From contig NZ_CP102262.1 in the NCBI RefSeq assembly GCF_025147325.1, positions 2,418,001-2,482,000 of the forward strand: a DNA stretch of 64,000 nucleotides, read 5' to 3'. Position numbers and translations under genes: made by a program. The DNA comes from Bacteroides stercoris ATCC 43183. GTDB taxonomy: Bacteria; Bacteroidota; Bacteroidia; Bacteroidales; Bacteroidaceae. Shown one piece after another: positions 57,156 to 64,000 of the stretch (the first letter of the stretch is position 1; the number at the start of each line of letters is the position of its first letter). The notes below the pieces were generated by a model, which saw nothing but the letters and a program-made list of their open reading frames with translations, did not search any database and had not been told where the DNA came from.

Positions 57156-58154
57156 ATGAATGAAGTAGAAACAAAAGATGTGGGCACAACGGATTTGTCT
57201 GCCTACATGATGAAAGTGATTGAAGAACTAAGGCGTGACAGGAAGCCGCCGGCAGTACATATCTATGCCTGTACGCTCCGCTCCTTCATCCGCTTCTCCT
57301 GCAGCGGGGAGGAGGAGTGCTCCATGCCGATGCAGGAAGTCTTCACACCCGGTCGCCTGAAAGAGTACGAACAGTGGATGCTGCTCCGTAAACTGACGCA
57401 GAACACCATATCCACCTACATGCGTACTTTGCGTGCCGTTTACAACCGTTGGATGCCGCCCGGCACGGCGGAGCACAATCCGCGACTCTTCGACGATGTC
57501 TATACCGGTGTGGTGTCGCAGACCAAGCGTGCGCTCACTGCCCGCCAGATGGAACAGTTGCTGGAAGCCGACCTTTCCAGTCTTTCTCCACAGCAGCAGG
57601 CGGTACTTGCTTATTTTCTGCTGATGTTCTTGCTCCGCGGCATGCCTTTCATAGACCTTGCCCATTTGCGCAAGCGCGATATGCAGGATGGCAGGATAAC
57701 CTACAGCCGTCATAAGACGGATAAGCCGATAACGGTACGCATTCCCCGTGAGGCTCTTGTGCTGATAGCGAAGTACGCCGACAGGCATTCTGCATCGCCC
57801 TACCTTTTCCCCATACTCGATGCGAGGATACGGGACGGCTGGCAGTCGTACCGCAATTATCAGGATGCCCTTCGGCATTTCAATTGCAAGTTGGGGCAGG
57901 TGATGAGCCGCTTGCTGCCCGGTGTACGGGTCAGCTCATACACGGCCCGGCACACATGGGCTACACTTGCTTTCCATAGCGGACAGCCGGTGGGGATTAT
58001 CAGTCAGGCTTTGGGGCATTCGTCCCTGCGGGTGACGGAAACCTATCTCAAGCCTTTCGGCAATGAGCTGGTCGATAAGGCAAACAGGCAACTGATAGCT
58101 TCCGTTAGAAAATGTAAATGGAAAAATGAAACAGGGTATAGGGCAGGATTATAA
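57156..58154 (+). CDS. Tyrosine site-specific recombinase, predicted DNA invertase
   Basis: This 332-residue tyrosine recombinase has an N-terminal core-binding domain (about residues 10-115) and a catalytic domain (about 120-310). Active-site residues appear as Arg161 (LLRGMP), Lys187 (SRHKTDK), Arg265 in YTARHTWA, His288 in LGHSS and Tyr297 in TETYLKP; Tyr262 replaces the first His of the usual HxLR motif, typical of Bacteroides enzymes. It ends only 7 nt before the left 19-nt inverted repeat of the predicted invertible segment, which fits local phase-variation invertases better than phage integrases. Confidence 0.88.
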   Translation: MNEVETKDVGTTDLSAYMMKVIEELRRDRKPPAVHIYACTLRSFIRFSCSGEEECSMPMQEVFTPGRLKEYEQWMLLRKLTQNTISTYMRTLRAVYNRWMPPGTAEHNPRLFDDVYTGVVSQTKRALTARQMEQLLEADLSSLSPQQQAVLAYFLLMFLLRGMPFIDLAHLRKRDMQDGRITYSRHKTDKPITVRIPREALVLIAKYADRHSASPYLFPILDARIRDGWQSYRNYQDALRHFNCKLGQVMSRLLPGVRVSSYTARHTWATLAFHSGQPVGIISQALGHSSLRVTETYLKPFGNELVDKANRQLIASVRKCKWKNETGYRAGL

Positions 58155-58160
58155 GCCGGA

Positions 58161-58484
58161 ATTACTTATCAAGTAACGGTATCGTTTACGTCGTAAATAT
58201 ATGCTTATTTTTACCAAATGCCAATCAATTGTTAGAGAAAGTTTAATTAAATCTTGTATTTAGTCCCGAAACCCGTAAATCCCACCTTATAATATATATA
58301 TTGCCCCGTTCGTATTCCGTATAAGGTATACGACCCCCTTTCCCCGCTTCGGATGTAAAAGCGGAGCCGGAACTTCGATGGTTGAAAGACAGGAATTATA
58401 GCGGTGGCAACGGTTGGTTCATGTGTGGATTCCATGAACTACACAGTCTTCTTTTCGTTTGCCGGCCGTTACTTGATAAGTAAT
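58161..58484. repeat. Predicted invertible DNA segment bounded by 19-nt inverted repeats
   Basis: ATTACTTATCAAGTAACGG at 58161-58179 and its exact reverse complement at 58466-58484 bound a 286-bp spacer. Each repeat holds an inner dyad TTACTT-ATC-AAGTAA, a layout like recombinase half-sites around a short crossover core. The segment lies between a tyrosine recombinase gene and the start of a surface lipoprotein gene at 58527, and it contains a Bacteroides-type promoter on the minus strand. Confidence 0.8.
58194..58224 (-). promoter_or_regulatory. Predicted promoter inside the invertible segment, OFF orientation
   Basis: On the minus strand, TTG (58222-58224) and TATATTTA (58194-58201) are 20 nt apart, one base off the TAnnTTTG consensus. 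As drawn it points left, away from the lipoprotein gene. Inversion between the 19-nt repeats would place its -7 box at about 58444-58451 on the plus strand, about 75 nt above the ATG at 58527. Confidence 0.55.
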
Positions 58485-58526
58485 CTACAATCAATTCCCA
58501 TATTTATTAATTAAAAGACAATCAAC

Positions 58527-60017
58527 ATGATGAAGACTAAAATTTATGCACTGTTGTTCTTTCTGACAGTAGCAATGTCCGGATGTGATAACGAGTACGA
58601 TGACACCGGTATCCGTACACAGATTGCCGAAGTCACAGATCAGGTGAAAGCCTTGCAGACCTTGACCGAAGCTTTGCAAAACCGTGATTACATCCTTTCG
58701 GTAGTACCCACTACCGTGGAAGGAGTACCCGGTTACCTCATCACTTTTGCCCAGGCAGAGCCGGTAACCATTCTTTGCGGAACTTCCGTAATTGCTGCGG
58801 TGGATACTTCACATGGTGATTGCGTGGTCTTTACGCTTGCCGACGGAACAACGACCATTACACTGCCCCGAAGCAATGCCGTCACCATCGGACTCGACGG
58901 TTACGATGTATTATATTGTACCGCTTCCAGCTTGGATATCCCATTGCTGTTTCCCTCTACCTTGAAATCCGGTGATTATACATCCATTGCAGCTACCGTC
59001 ACCAACGATAACGGTACGGGGACGGATATACAAACCCGTGCTTCTGCCGGTACGAACGGTGTTTGGAAGGTGGACATAACCCAACCGGCTTTTGGTGATG
59101 ACGGAATGATTATTCCCAACAGCTCCAAAGTTACGCTTACTCCGCCAAAACATGTAAAGCTTTCCGATACCGCTATTCTGAAAGTGACGTTGGTAGATAA
59201 GAAAGGTATGGAGACAACCGTTACACGTCCCATTAAGTATTCCACTGTTGCTGCTGTAACCTCTACTGCCGGAAATCTGAGCAGTGTAGCTACCGACGTG
59301 GAGCTGGCTGTGCTTGTCATAAAAGGTAGTGTGGATGCTACCGACCTTGCCTATATCCGCAATACCCTTACCAAACTCGAAGTGCTCGACCTCTCCATGA
59401 CGGATATGGTTACCCTTCCCGGTTGGGGATTGGGCTTTCATCCGGATGACGGTTATCAGCCTAATACAACATTGAAAGAAGTGATGCTTCCCGCAAGCCT
59501 TGTTACCATCGGTAAATCTGCATTCCTCAATTGCCGGGCATTGGATTATGTCGATACCGGCAATGCTGAAACAATCACCGAATATGCCTTTGAAGGATGT
59601 AGTAACCTGCGTGAGGTCATCCTGTCCGAAAAACTGAAAACGGTAGGTAATTGTGCTTTTAGAAATTGTGTTTCCTTGTCGTTGATTGATATTCCGGGAA
59701 GTGTGGAAACACTGGGCCGTTGGGTGTTCGAGAACTGCGGAAACCTGCAGAGTGTTGTCTTGCACGAAGGTGTACAATCCTTGTCTGAAAGCACTTTCTA
59801 CGGATGCGGCATCCGTTCTGTCAGCATCCCCTCTACCGTGACTGCCATCCCCAATTGGACTTTTCAAGACTGCAAGTATCTGGAGCATGTGAACTGGCAC
59901 GACGGCATTACCTCAATAGGTGAGGCGGCTTTTAACCGTTGTACTTCGCTCCGGAACATAAGGATTCCTGCCGGAGTAACCTCCATAGCAGATGATGTGT
60001 TCAAGATTAGTATTTAG
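58527..60017 (+). CDS. Surface lipoprotein with BspA-like leucine-rich repeats
   Basis: This 496-residue protein has a lipoprotein signal (ALLFFLTVAMSGC) with Cys20 followed by DNEYDD, acidic residues in keeping with surface export in Bacteroides. A helix and small domain follow (QIAEVTDQVKALQTLTEALQNRDYILSV; DUF4988-like). About residues 120-280 are beta-rich and of unclear fold. Residues from about 310 hold seven or so BspA-type leucine-rich repeats (ITEYAFEGCSNLREVIL, VGNCAFRNCVSLSLIDIPG). Such proteins bind host matrix or other bacteria. Expression is predicted to be phase-variable because of the invertible segment above it. Confidence 0.87.
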   Translation: MMKTKIYALLFFLTVAMSGCDNEYDDTGIRTQIAEVTDQVKALQTLTEALQNRDYILSVVPTTVEGVPGYLITFAQAEPVTILCGTSVIAAVDTSHGDCVVFTLADGTTTITLPRSNAVTIGLDGYDVLYCTASSLDIPLLFPSTLKSGDYTSIAATVTNDNGTGTDIQTRASAGTNGVWKVDITQPAFGDDGMIIPNSSKVTLTPPKHVKLSDTAILKVTLVDKKGMETTVTRPIKYSTVAAVTSTAGNLSSVATDVELAVLVIKGSVDATDLAYIRNTLTKLEVLDLSMTDMVTLPGWGLGFHPDDGYQPNTTLKEVMLPASLVTIGKSAFLNCRALDYVDTGNAETITEYAFEGCSNLREVILSEKLKTVGNCAFRNCVSLSLIDIPGSVETLGRWVFENCGNLQSVVLHEGVQSLSESTFYGCGIRSVSIPSTVTAIPNWTFQDCKYLEHVNWHDGITSIGEAAFNRCTSLRNIRIPAGVTSIADDVFKISI

Positions 60018-60365
60018 AGCCTTATAACTAACCATAACTTACTACGACTAACTAAACATAAAACCTTGATTTTCAATACTCTTTGATTTTTAACACTTTC
60101 TGAGTGCTTTTTGGCAGTTCCCGATTTTCCACATATTTTTGCAGCGTATTTCTACCGTGGAGAATTTGCGGAGCTTTTATTTTGTCATATCGTGAACGTA
60201 GTTGACAAGGGTTTACGAGTGGTTACGATGAAGGACAAAATTGAAGCTGATAGGCAAAAAGCGTTATATCGTGGACTGGGTTGACAAAGGTTGTCAATGG
60301 TTCACTTCCGTTTACTCCATCGATGGAATACTCAAAGTATGTAGAACATAGCAATATCAAAGAGT
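60018..60365. other. Intergenic stretch at the left edge of a mobile element
   Basis: No gene is seen in these 348 nt. Two imperfect direct repeats, TATCGTGAACGTAGTTGACA and TATCGTGGACTGGGTTGACA (starting 60188 and 60267, 79 nt apart), could be integrase or excisionase sites. The left att boundary of the element probably lies in this interval, but the right copy is beyond the window, so it cannot be fixed. Confidence 0.5.
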
Positions 60366-61316
60366 ATGAGACCGACAAGAAAATGTGAATTTTGTGGCAA
60401 GACATTCGTGCCAAGAAGCGGTATGCAGAAATACTGTTCCGAGGAATGCCAGGCAGAGGCAAAACGTCTTAGGAAGAAAAGACAGCAGGACTTGATTAAC
60501 GGTATTGAGCCAATCATGGATCTGCAACATCAGGAGTATCTTACTTTCTCAAAGGCAGCCATTCTGATGGGATGCACCCGACAGTATATCTACAAACTTG
60601 TGGCTAACGGCAAGTTGAAGGCATCAAGATTGAGCAGCAGAATGGCATTCGTTAGAAAGGCTGATATAGAGAAGATGTTTGAGGGTCATCCCTACAAGCG
60701 TGTGGTTCCTGCCAGCAAGAGCAAGCTCTGTAAAAAGGCAAAAACAGAAAAGCCAACACAAAACCAGGAACCAATAAAAGGGAAAGAGGAGAATGAGGTG
60801 CTTGACTATTATTCGGGTGAGGAAGTGATGTCCATTTATAAGGTCAAGAAGTCTTGGCTCTATACATCCGCCAAGCGCAACCAGATACCGATGTGCCGTA
60901 TCGCTGGCAAGAACTATTACAGCAAACGACATATTGATGAATTCTTCGGTACTGCCGTTGATCTCAACAGTATCACGGAATGGGTGACTGCTGATGATGT
61001 AGAGGATGCTTTCAGCATGAGCAAGTCGGCACTCAGGGCATACACCTACCGCCATAAGATACCCACCAAACGTGAGTATGGTCGTACCTATTATTCCAAG
61101 GAACATCTTGAAGAACTGCGCAGGACTGACCTCATGAACGATGACAGCTATTATACCACCGAACAGGTGCAACAGTTGTATGGTCTGACAAGTGCCAACA
61201 TCTGCCATATCGTGAGAGTTCACCATATCAGCAAGGTAAAAGTGGGTGTAAAGAACCTGCTTTTGAAGACGGATGTGGAGCGTGCAATGGCAGAAAGGGC
61301 AGCAAAAGGACTGTGA
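60366..61316 (+). CDS. Zinc-ribbon protein with four excisionase/MerR-like HTH repeats
   Basis: This 316-residue protein starts with a small zinc ribbon (C7-x2-C10 ... C24-x3-C28) and then has four tandem HTH repeats of about 50 residues, at roughly 58-105, 138-186, 193-242 and 248-300. Each has the pattern of a helix, a hydrophobic turn, a recognition helix and a two-strand wing: LTFSKAAILMGCTRQYIYKL, YYSGEEVMSIYKVKKSWLYT, WVTADDVEDAFSMSKSALRA, YYTTEQVQQLYGLTSANICH. Single HTH_17 domains are usual in excisionases of Bacteroides elements. It precedes an integrase gene, so it may be an excisionase-like or regulatory factor. Confidence 0.82.
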   Translation: MRPTRKCEFCGKTFVPRSGMQKYCSEECQAEAKRLRKKRQQDLINGIEPIMDLQHQEYLTFSKAAILMGCTRQYIYKLVANGKLKASRLSSRMAFVRKADIEKMFEGHPYKRVVPASKSKLCKKAKTEKPTQNQEPIKGKEENEVLDYYSGEEVMSIYKVKKSWLYTSAKRNQIPMCRIAGKNYYSKRHIDEFFGTAVDLNSITEWVTADDVEDAFSMSKSALRAYTYRHKIPTKREYGRTYYSKEHLEELRRTDLMNDDSYYTTEQVQQLYGLTSANICHIVRVHHISKVKVGVKNLLLKTDVERAMAERAAKGL

Positions 61317-61355
61317 TTTCAAGTGATTTCATCATTATCCATCAATGACTGCAAA

Positions 61356-61395
61356 TAATGGGAGTCACGGAAGTATCATTCAGTTATTTTGCAGC
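61356..61395 (+). promoter_or_regulatory. Shared upstream element of the integrase gene
   Basis: ACGGAAGTATCATTCAGTTA and the following TTTTGCAGCC (61358-61388) nearly match 63752-63785 (ACGGAAGCATCATTCTGTTC). Both copies lie 25-60 nt above a start codon, so they are likely promoters or operator sites of the mobile element. Confidence 0.5.
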
Positions 61396-61444
61396 CGTGA
61401 AGAGACACTTCACCACGAATAATCATCAATAATACATATCAGTT

Positions 61445-62566
61445 ATGAGTAACATTTGCAAGACCGTATCATTGCGTACACGCAAAATCAAGGACGGACA
61501 CATGCTGTCCTATTATCTTGACTATTATCCAGGCTATCGTGACGAGAGCACGATGAAAGTCATCCGCCATGAGTCGCTTGGCATCTACATCTATGCCAAG
61601 CCGAAGAACCAGACGGAACAGAAGTACAACCTCAACCTTACGACAAGAGCCGAGGCGATACGCTGCCGTCGCTTTGAGGCTATCGTCAACGAGCGTTATG
61701 ATTTCTTCGACAAGGAGAAGATGAAAGGAGATTTCCTCGCCTACTTCAAGAAACTGGCAGACAAGAAGAACTCCAAGTGGCAGCACGTCTATATGCACTT
61801 CCGTACCTTCACGCAAGGCAAGTGTACCTTCGGGGAGATAAACGTGGATTTGTGCAACAGATTTCGTGAGTATTTGCTGACAGCACCACAGGGATTGCAT
61901 AAGAACAGAAAGCTGCATATCAACTCGGCAGCCAACTACTGGTCAACTTTCCGTGCTTCAATCCACATAACCTATCGTGACCGCAAGATAAAGGAGAACC
62001 CGAACGGTTTCTTGGAGCGTATCGAGACAATCCCGACTGACAAGGAGCATCTTTCACAAGACGAGGTTATCCGCTTGGCATCCACTCCATGCTCCGCCCC
62101 TGCATTGAAGCGAGCCTTCCTGTTCTCCTGTCTTACTGCATTGAGAAAGAGCGACATCAAGAAACTTACTTGGGAGGAGATACAGCCATACGGCAGCGAT
62201 GGTGTGATGTATGTCACCACTCGAATGCAGAAGACAAAGGACATTGTGCATAACCCCATCAGTGAGGAAGCCCTGGAACTGATAGGCTATTCACCAGATA
62301 AACGTGGCAAGGTGTTTCCTGATTTCAAAGACTCCATGACACAGGCACCGCTGAAGAATTGGTTGAAAGATGCAGGGATTACCAAGCATATCTCCTATCA
62401 TTGCTCACGCCACAGCTTTGCCTGTCTCCAGTTGGACGCAGGAACCAGTATTGCCGTAGTGCAGCGTTATCTCGGTCACAAGAATGTGGCAACGACAGAG
62501 GTGTATGCCAAGATTTCCGATGCTCAGAAGCGTGCTTCGGTTGGCTGCATCACCTTGAAGAAGTAA
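61445..62566 (+). CDS. Tyrosine integrase of a mobile element
   Basis: This 373-residue site-specific integrase has an arm-binding domain at residues 1 to about 85, a SAM-like core-binding domain (about 95-185) and a catalytic domain (about 200-365). Active-site residues are Arg234 (LTALRKSDIKKL), Lys263 (MQKTKD), His319 and Arg322 (YHCSRHSFA), His345 (LGHKN) and Tyr354 (TTEVYAKI). It is the integrase type of Bacteroides conjugative or mobilizable elements (NBU/CTn-like). A strong terminator lies just after it. Lower GC than the host genes upstream supports foreign origin. Confidence 0.93.
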   Translation: MSNICKTVSLRTRKIKDGHMLSYYLDYYPGYRDESTMKVIRHESLGIYIYAKPKNQTEQKYNLNLTTRAEAIRCRRFEAIVNERYDFFDKEKMKGDFLAYFKKLADKKNSKWQHVYMHFRTFTQGKCTFGEINVDLCNRFREYLLTAPQGLHKNRKLHINSAANYWSTFRASIHITYRDRKIKENPNGFLERIETIPTDKEHLSQDEVIRLASTPCSAPALKRAFLFSCLTALRKSDIKKLTWEEIQPYGSDGVMYVTTRMQKTKDIVHNPISEEALELIGYSPDKRGKVFPDFKDSMTQAPLKNWLKDAGITKHISYHCSRHSFACLQLDAGTSIAVVQRYLGHKNVATTEVYAKISDAQKRASVGCITLKK

Positions 62567-62586
62567 CCATTTGACAATAACACACA

Positions 62587-62628
62587 GAAAAGGACTGTTG
62601 GAATGATAGTGTTCCAATAGTCCTTTTC
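62587..62628 (+). terminator. Terminator hairpin after the integrase gene
   Basis: GAAAAGGACTGTTGGAA and TTCCAATAGTCCTTTTC arms (one mismatch) with a 7-8-nt loop at 62587-62628, followed by T-rich sequence. A second hairpin TTGGTTCTAT/ATAGAACCAA lies at 62637-62668. The rest of the 62629-62932 interval holds no gene beyond these hairpins and the promoter at its end. Confidence 0.75.
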
Positions 62629-62863
62629 TCATTTTGTTGGTTCTATTTGTGGTTGTGGATAGAACCAATTCGACAAATACATCCTAATTTCTATAGATAT
62701 TGAAGAGGAACTGCAAATATCCCTTTTCTTTGCCCTTACCTTTGTAGTCAGCAATAAGCAGCAACTGGCACTAACGAGCAGTTTCAAGTATGATTCAGAG
62801 TATGAAATCATATTAGAACGCTAATAAAGCGTAAAAGAAAGAGTGCCAGAGAACGTAAATGCG

Positions 62864-62892
62864 GTTTTTACATGCTTCTGCGTCTAACTTTG
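62864..62892 (+). promoter_or_regulatory. Promoter upstream of the membrane protein gene
   Basis: TAACTTTG (62885-62892) matches the TAnnTTTG box and lies 40 nt above the ATG at 62933. A T-rich -33 (TTTT near 62864) lies about 18 nt further upstream. Confidence 0.45.
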
Positions 62893-62932
62893 TGGAAGTT
62901 TTTGAACGAATAACAATAAAACGAATACAATA

Positions 62933-63700
62933 ATGATAGAAAACAAGACAACTTCAGATTGTACCATCTACGCTTTTGTTGGTACAGCAATTCTCGCCAT
63001 CTCTCTTGTCGTGGCGATGTATGTAGGCAATGACTTTCACCAAAGTCTGTTTGTCGAATCAATCATCTTTGTAGGGAGCAACATCCTGCTTTGGGCGATA
63101 TTCATTTCTATGGTGAATTATCCCTATGAACTGATGACCATTGGTAGCAACAGCAAGACAAATAAAAACGTTGTAGAAGCAGAGCCAGCAACAGAACAAG
63201 AACAGCCAAAGCAAACCTTACCACAAACAGAGTCTGTAAAATACAGTCATGAGGACTATGCCAAGTGTGTAGAGGCACAAGAAAAAGAAGCACAGGAGGA
63301 AAAGGATAAGCGAACAAGAACCGTACTTGACTATGTGCACCGTACCATGTCAAGGTTTCTGTATGAGGATGATTTGAATAAGGTAATTGAGGCTGTCAAG
63401 GAATGGAGCAACGACCCCAACTATACCCCGACAGCAATAAACCGTTTCAAGGAAAATGTTGAGAATATCCCTTTAAGGCACTTCGTGTGGAATATCGCAG
63501 AGCGTTTGGGTAAACGTGATTACACAATGGCTATGCGAATAGCCTTTGTCAAGGCACTGTTTCCAAAGCCGTTTGAAGGCTTGGACTACAGCACATTGAA
63601 GAACCTGAAAGCACCATGTTCCAATGATGTCATTCCGATTGATGAACCAGACAATGGTAGACATGATTTCCATGATGTTACAGAGAAAACTTCCGAATAA
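62933..63700 (+). CDS. Mobile-element membrane protein of unknown function
   Basis: This 255-residue protein has two N-terminal membrane helices (IYAFVGTAILAISLVVAMYV and SIIFVGSNILLWAIFISMV) and a long hydrophilic tail. The first part of the tail (about residues 75-130) is Glu/Gln-rich and probably coiled coil (ATEQEQPKQTLPQ, KEAQEEKDKR). The end (about 130-255) is a helical domain with LDYVHRTMSRFLYEDDLNKVI. I do not recognise the family. It belongs to the mobile element, between the integrase and an excisionase-like gene, and might be a cargo or regulatory gene. Confidence 0.7.
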   Translation: MIENKTTSDCTIYAFVGTAILAISLVVAMYVGNDFHQSLFVESIIFVGSNILLWAIFISMVNYPYELMTIGSNSKTNKNVVEAEPATEQEQPKQTLPQTESVKYSHEDYAKCVEAQEKEAQEEKDKRTRTVLDYVHRTMSRFLYEDDLNKVIEAVKEWSNDPNYTPTAINRFKENVENIPLRHFVWNIAERLGKRDYTMAMRIAFVKALFPKPFEGLDYSTLKNLKAPCSNDVIPIDEPDNGRHDFHDVTEKTSE

Positions 63701-63751
63701 TCCCCATTGTTAGAGTTATTCCTTCGTGAATGACAAATGACTGTCACGAAC

Positions 63752-63785
63752 CTCAGTAACGGAAGCATCATTCTGTTCCTTTGCA
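63752..63785 (+). promoter_or_regulatory. Second copy of the shared upstream element
   Basis: ACGGAAGCATCATTCTGTTC and following CTTTGCACC closely match 61358-61388, and lie 25 nt above the ATG at 63809. See the integrase copy. Confidence 0.45.
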
Positions 63786-63808
63786 CCAGTTATTAACAAA
63801 GTATCAGA

Positions 63809-64000
63809 ATGAATAAGGAATTAACTTTCAACGACCTTCCAATGGTCGTTGCCCAGCTTCGGGATGAAGTGGTGGGCATGAAGCAGATGATCATCGGTCT
63901 GCAATCACAGAACAAGCCACACAAGGCGAACACGCACATACCTATGAGTGTGGAGGAAGCATCGGCATACCTGAAAATGCCGATGGCAACTCTCTACATG
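63809..64000 (+). CDS. Excisionase-like HTH protein, truncated by the window end
   Basis: The frame from the ATG at 63809 is open to the last base, with 64 codons visible. The start MNKELTFNDLPMVVAQLRDEV, a coiled-coil-like segment, is followed by HIPMSVEEASAYLKMPMATLYM, the beginning of an HTH_17 (excisionase) domain. Many Bacteroides mobile elements carry such a gene beside the integrase. The 3' end is missing. Confidence 0.8.
   Translation, partial: MNKELTFNDLPMVVAQLRDEVVGMKQMIIGLQSQNKPHKANTHIPMSVEEASAYLKMPMATLYM

Noticed and set aside
58247..58435. 62-codon minus-strand frame inside the invertible segment
   Set aside because: It has no ribosome binding site or motif, and the segment is explained as a promoter switch.

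Overview
The window is a chromosomal segment of a gut Bacteroides species. The evidence is the Bacteroidales-type promoter boxes (TTTG and TAnnTTTG), lipoprotein signals followed by acidic runs (Cys-Ser-Asp-Asp), TonB-dependent receptors, BspA-like leucine-rich repeats, and the GadB/GlsA/GadC acid-resistance cluster. Species was not determined. I see no rRNA, tRNA or CRISPR array.

Layout. 1-1582: 3' end of an unrecognised gene and a FabK/nitronate monooxygenase-like flavoprotein. 1683-6789 (minus): glutamate-dependent acid resistance, with glutamate decarboxylase, glutaminase, an unusual K+-channel-like protein and a GadC antiporter. 7026-14864: MFS carrier, alanine dehydrogenase, secreted M23 peptidase, secreted C69 peptidase and a phosphohexomutase. 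14931-18464 (minus): outer-membrane-like protein, NudC, an HU-like protein preceded by a 31-nt-arm palindrome, and a DUF1460 amidase. 18477-25181 (minus): GH2 beta-galactosidase, esterase, OPT transporter and a DUF1573 protein. 25273-28967: CbiL on the minus strand, then an AraC regulator, an RclC-like membrane protein and an RclA-like flavoprotein broken by one amber codon.

29057-51660 is dominated by corrinoid metabolism. A plus-strand BtuF-BtuC-BtuD importer converges on a long minus-strand operon: cobalamin riboswitch, BtuB, secreted CbiK, CbiH-CbiC, CbiE-CbiT, CbiG-CbiF, CbiJ-CbiD, then an outer-membrane barrel protein. A second riboswitch drives a second BtuB and a CbiK-like lipoprotein. 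CbiA and a PduO-type adenosyltransferase follow on the plus strand. Together these cover most steps of anaerobic corrin-ring synthesis from sirohydrochlorin to the a,c-diamide, plus uptake and adenosylation. CbiP, CbiB and the CobUTS lower-ligand genes are not in the window. Between the two corrinoid blocks lies an AmgK-like kinase fused to a RapZ C-terminal domain, followed by a MurU-like nucleotidyltransferase.

51786-57054 holds a candidate small RNA and a TolC-HlyD-ABC permease efflux operon that lacks an ATPase gene. 57156-60017 is a predicted phase-variable module: a tyrosine recombinase, a DNA segment bounded by perfect 19-nt inverted repeats with an internal promoter pointing away from the target (OFF), and a surface lipoprotein with BspA-like repeats. 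From about 60.2 kb to the end is the left part of a mobile element, with a four-repeat HTH protein, a second tyrosine integrase, a membrane protein and a truncated excisionase-like gene.

The most interesting observations are the predicted invertible promoter, the extracytoplasmic CbiK proteins paired with riboswitch-controlled TonB receptors, the kinase-RapZ fusion, the palindrome upstream of the HU-like gene, and the candidate small RNA.
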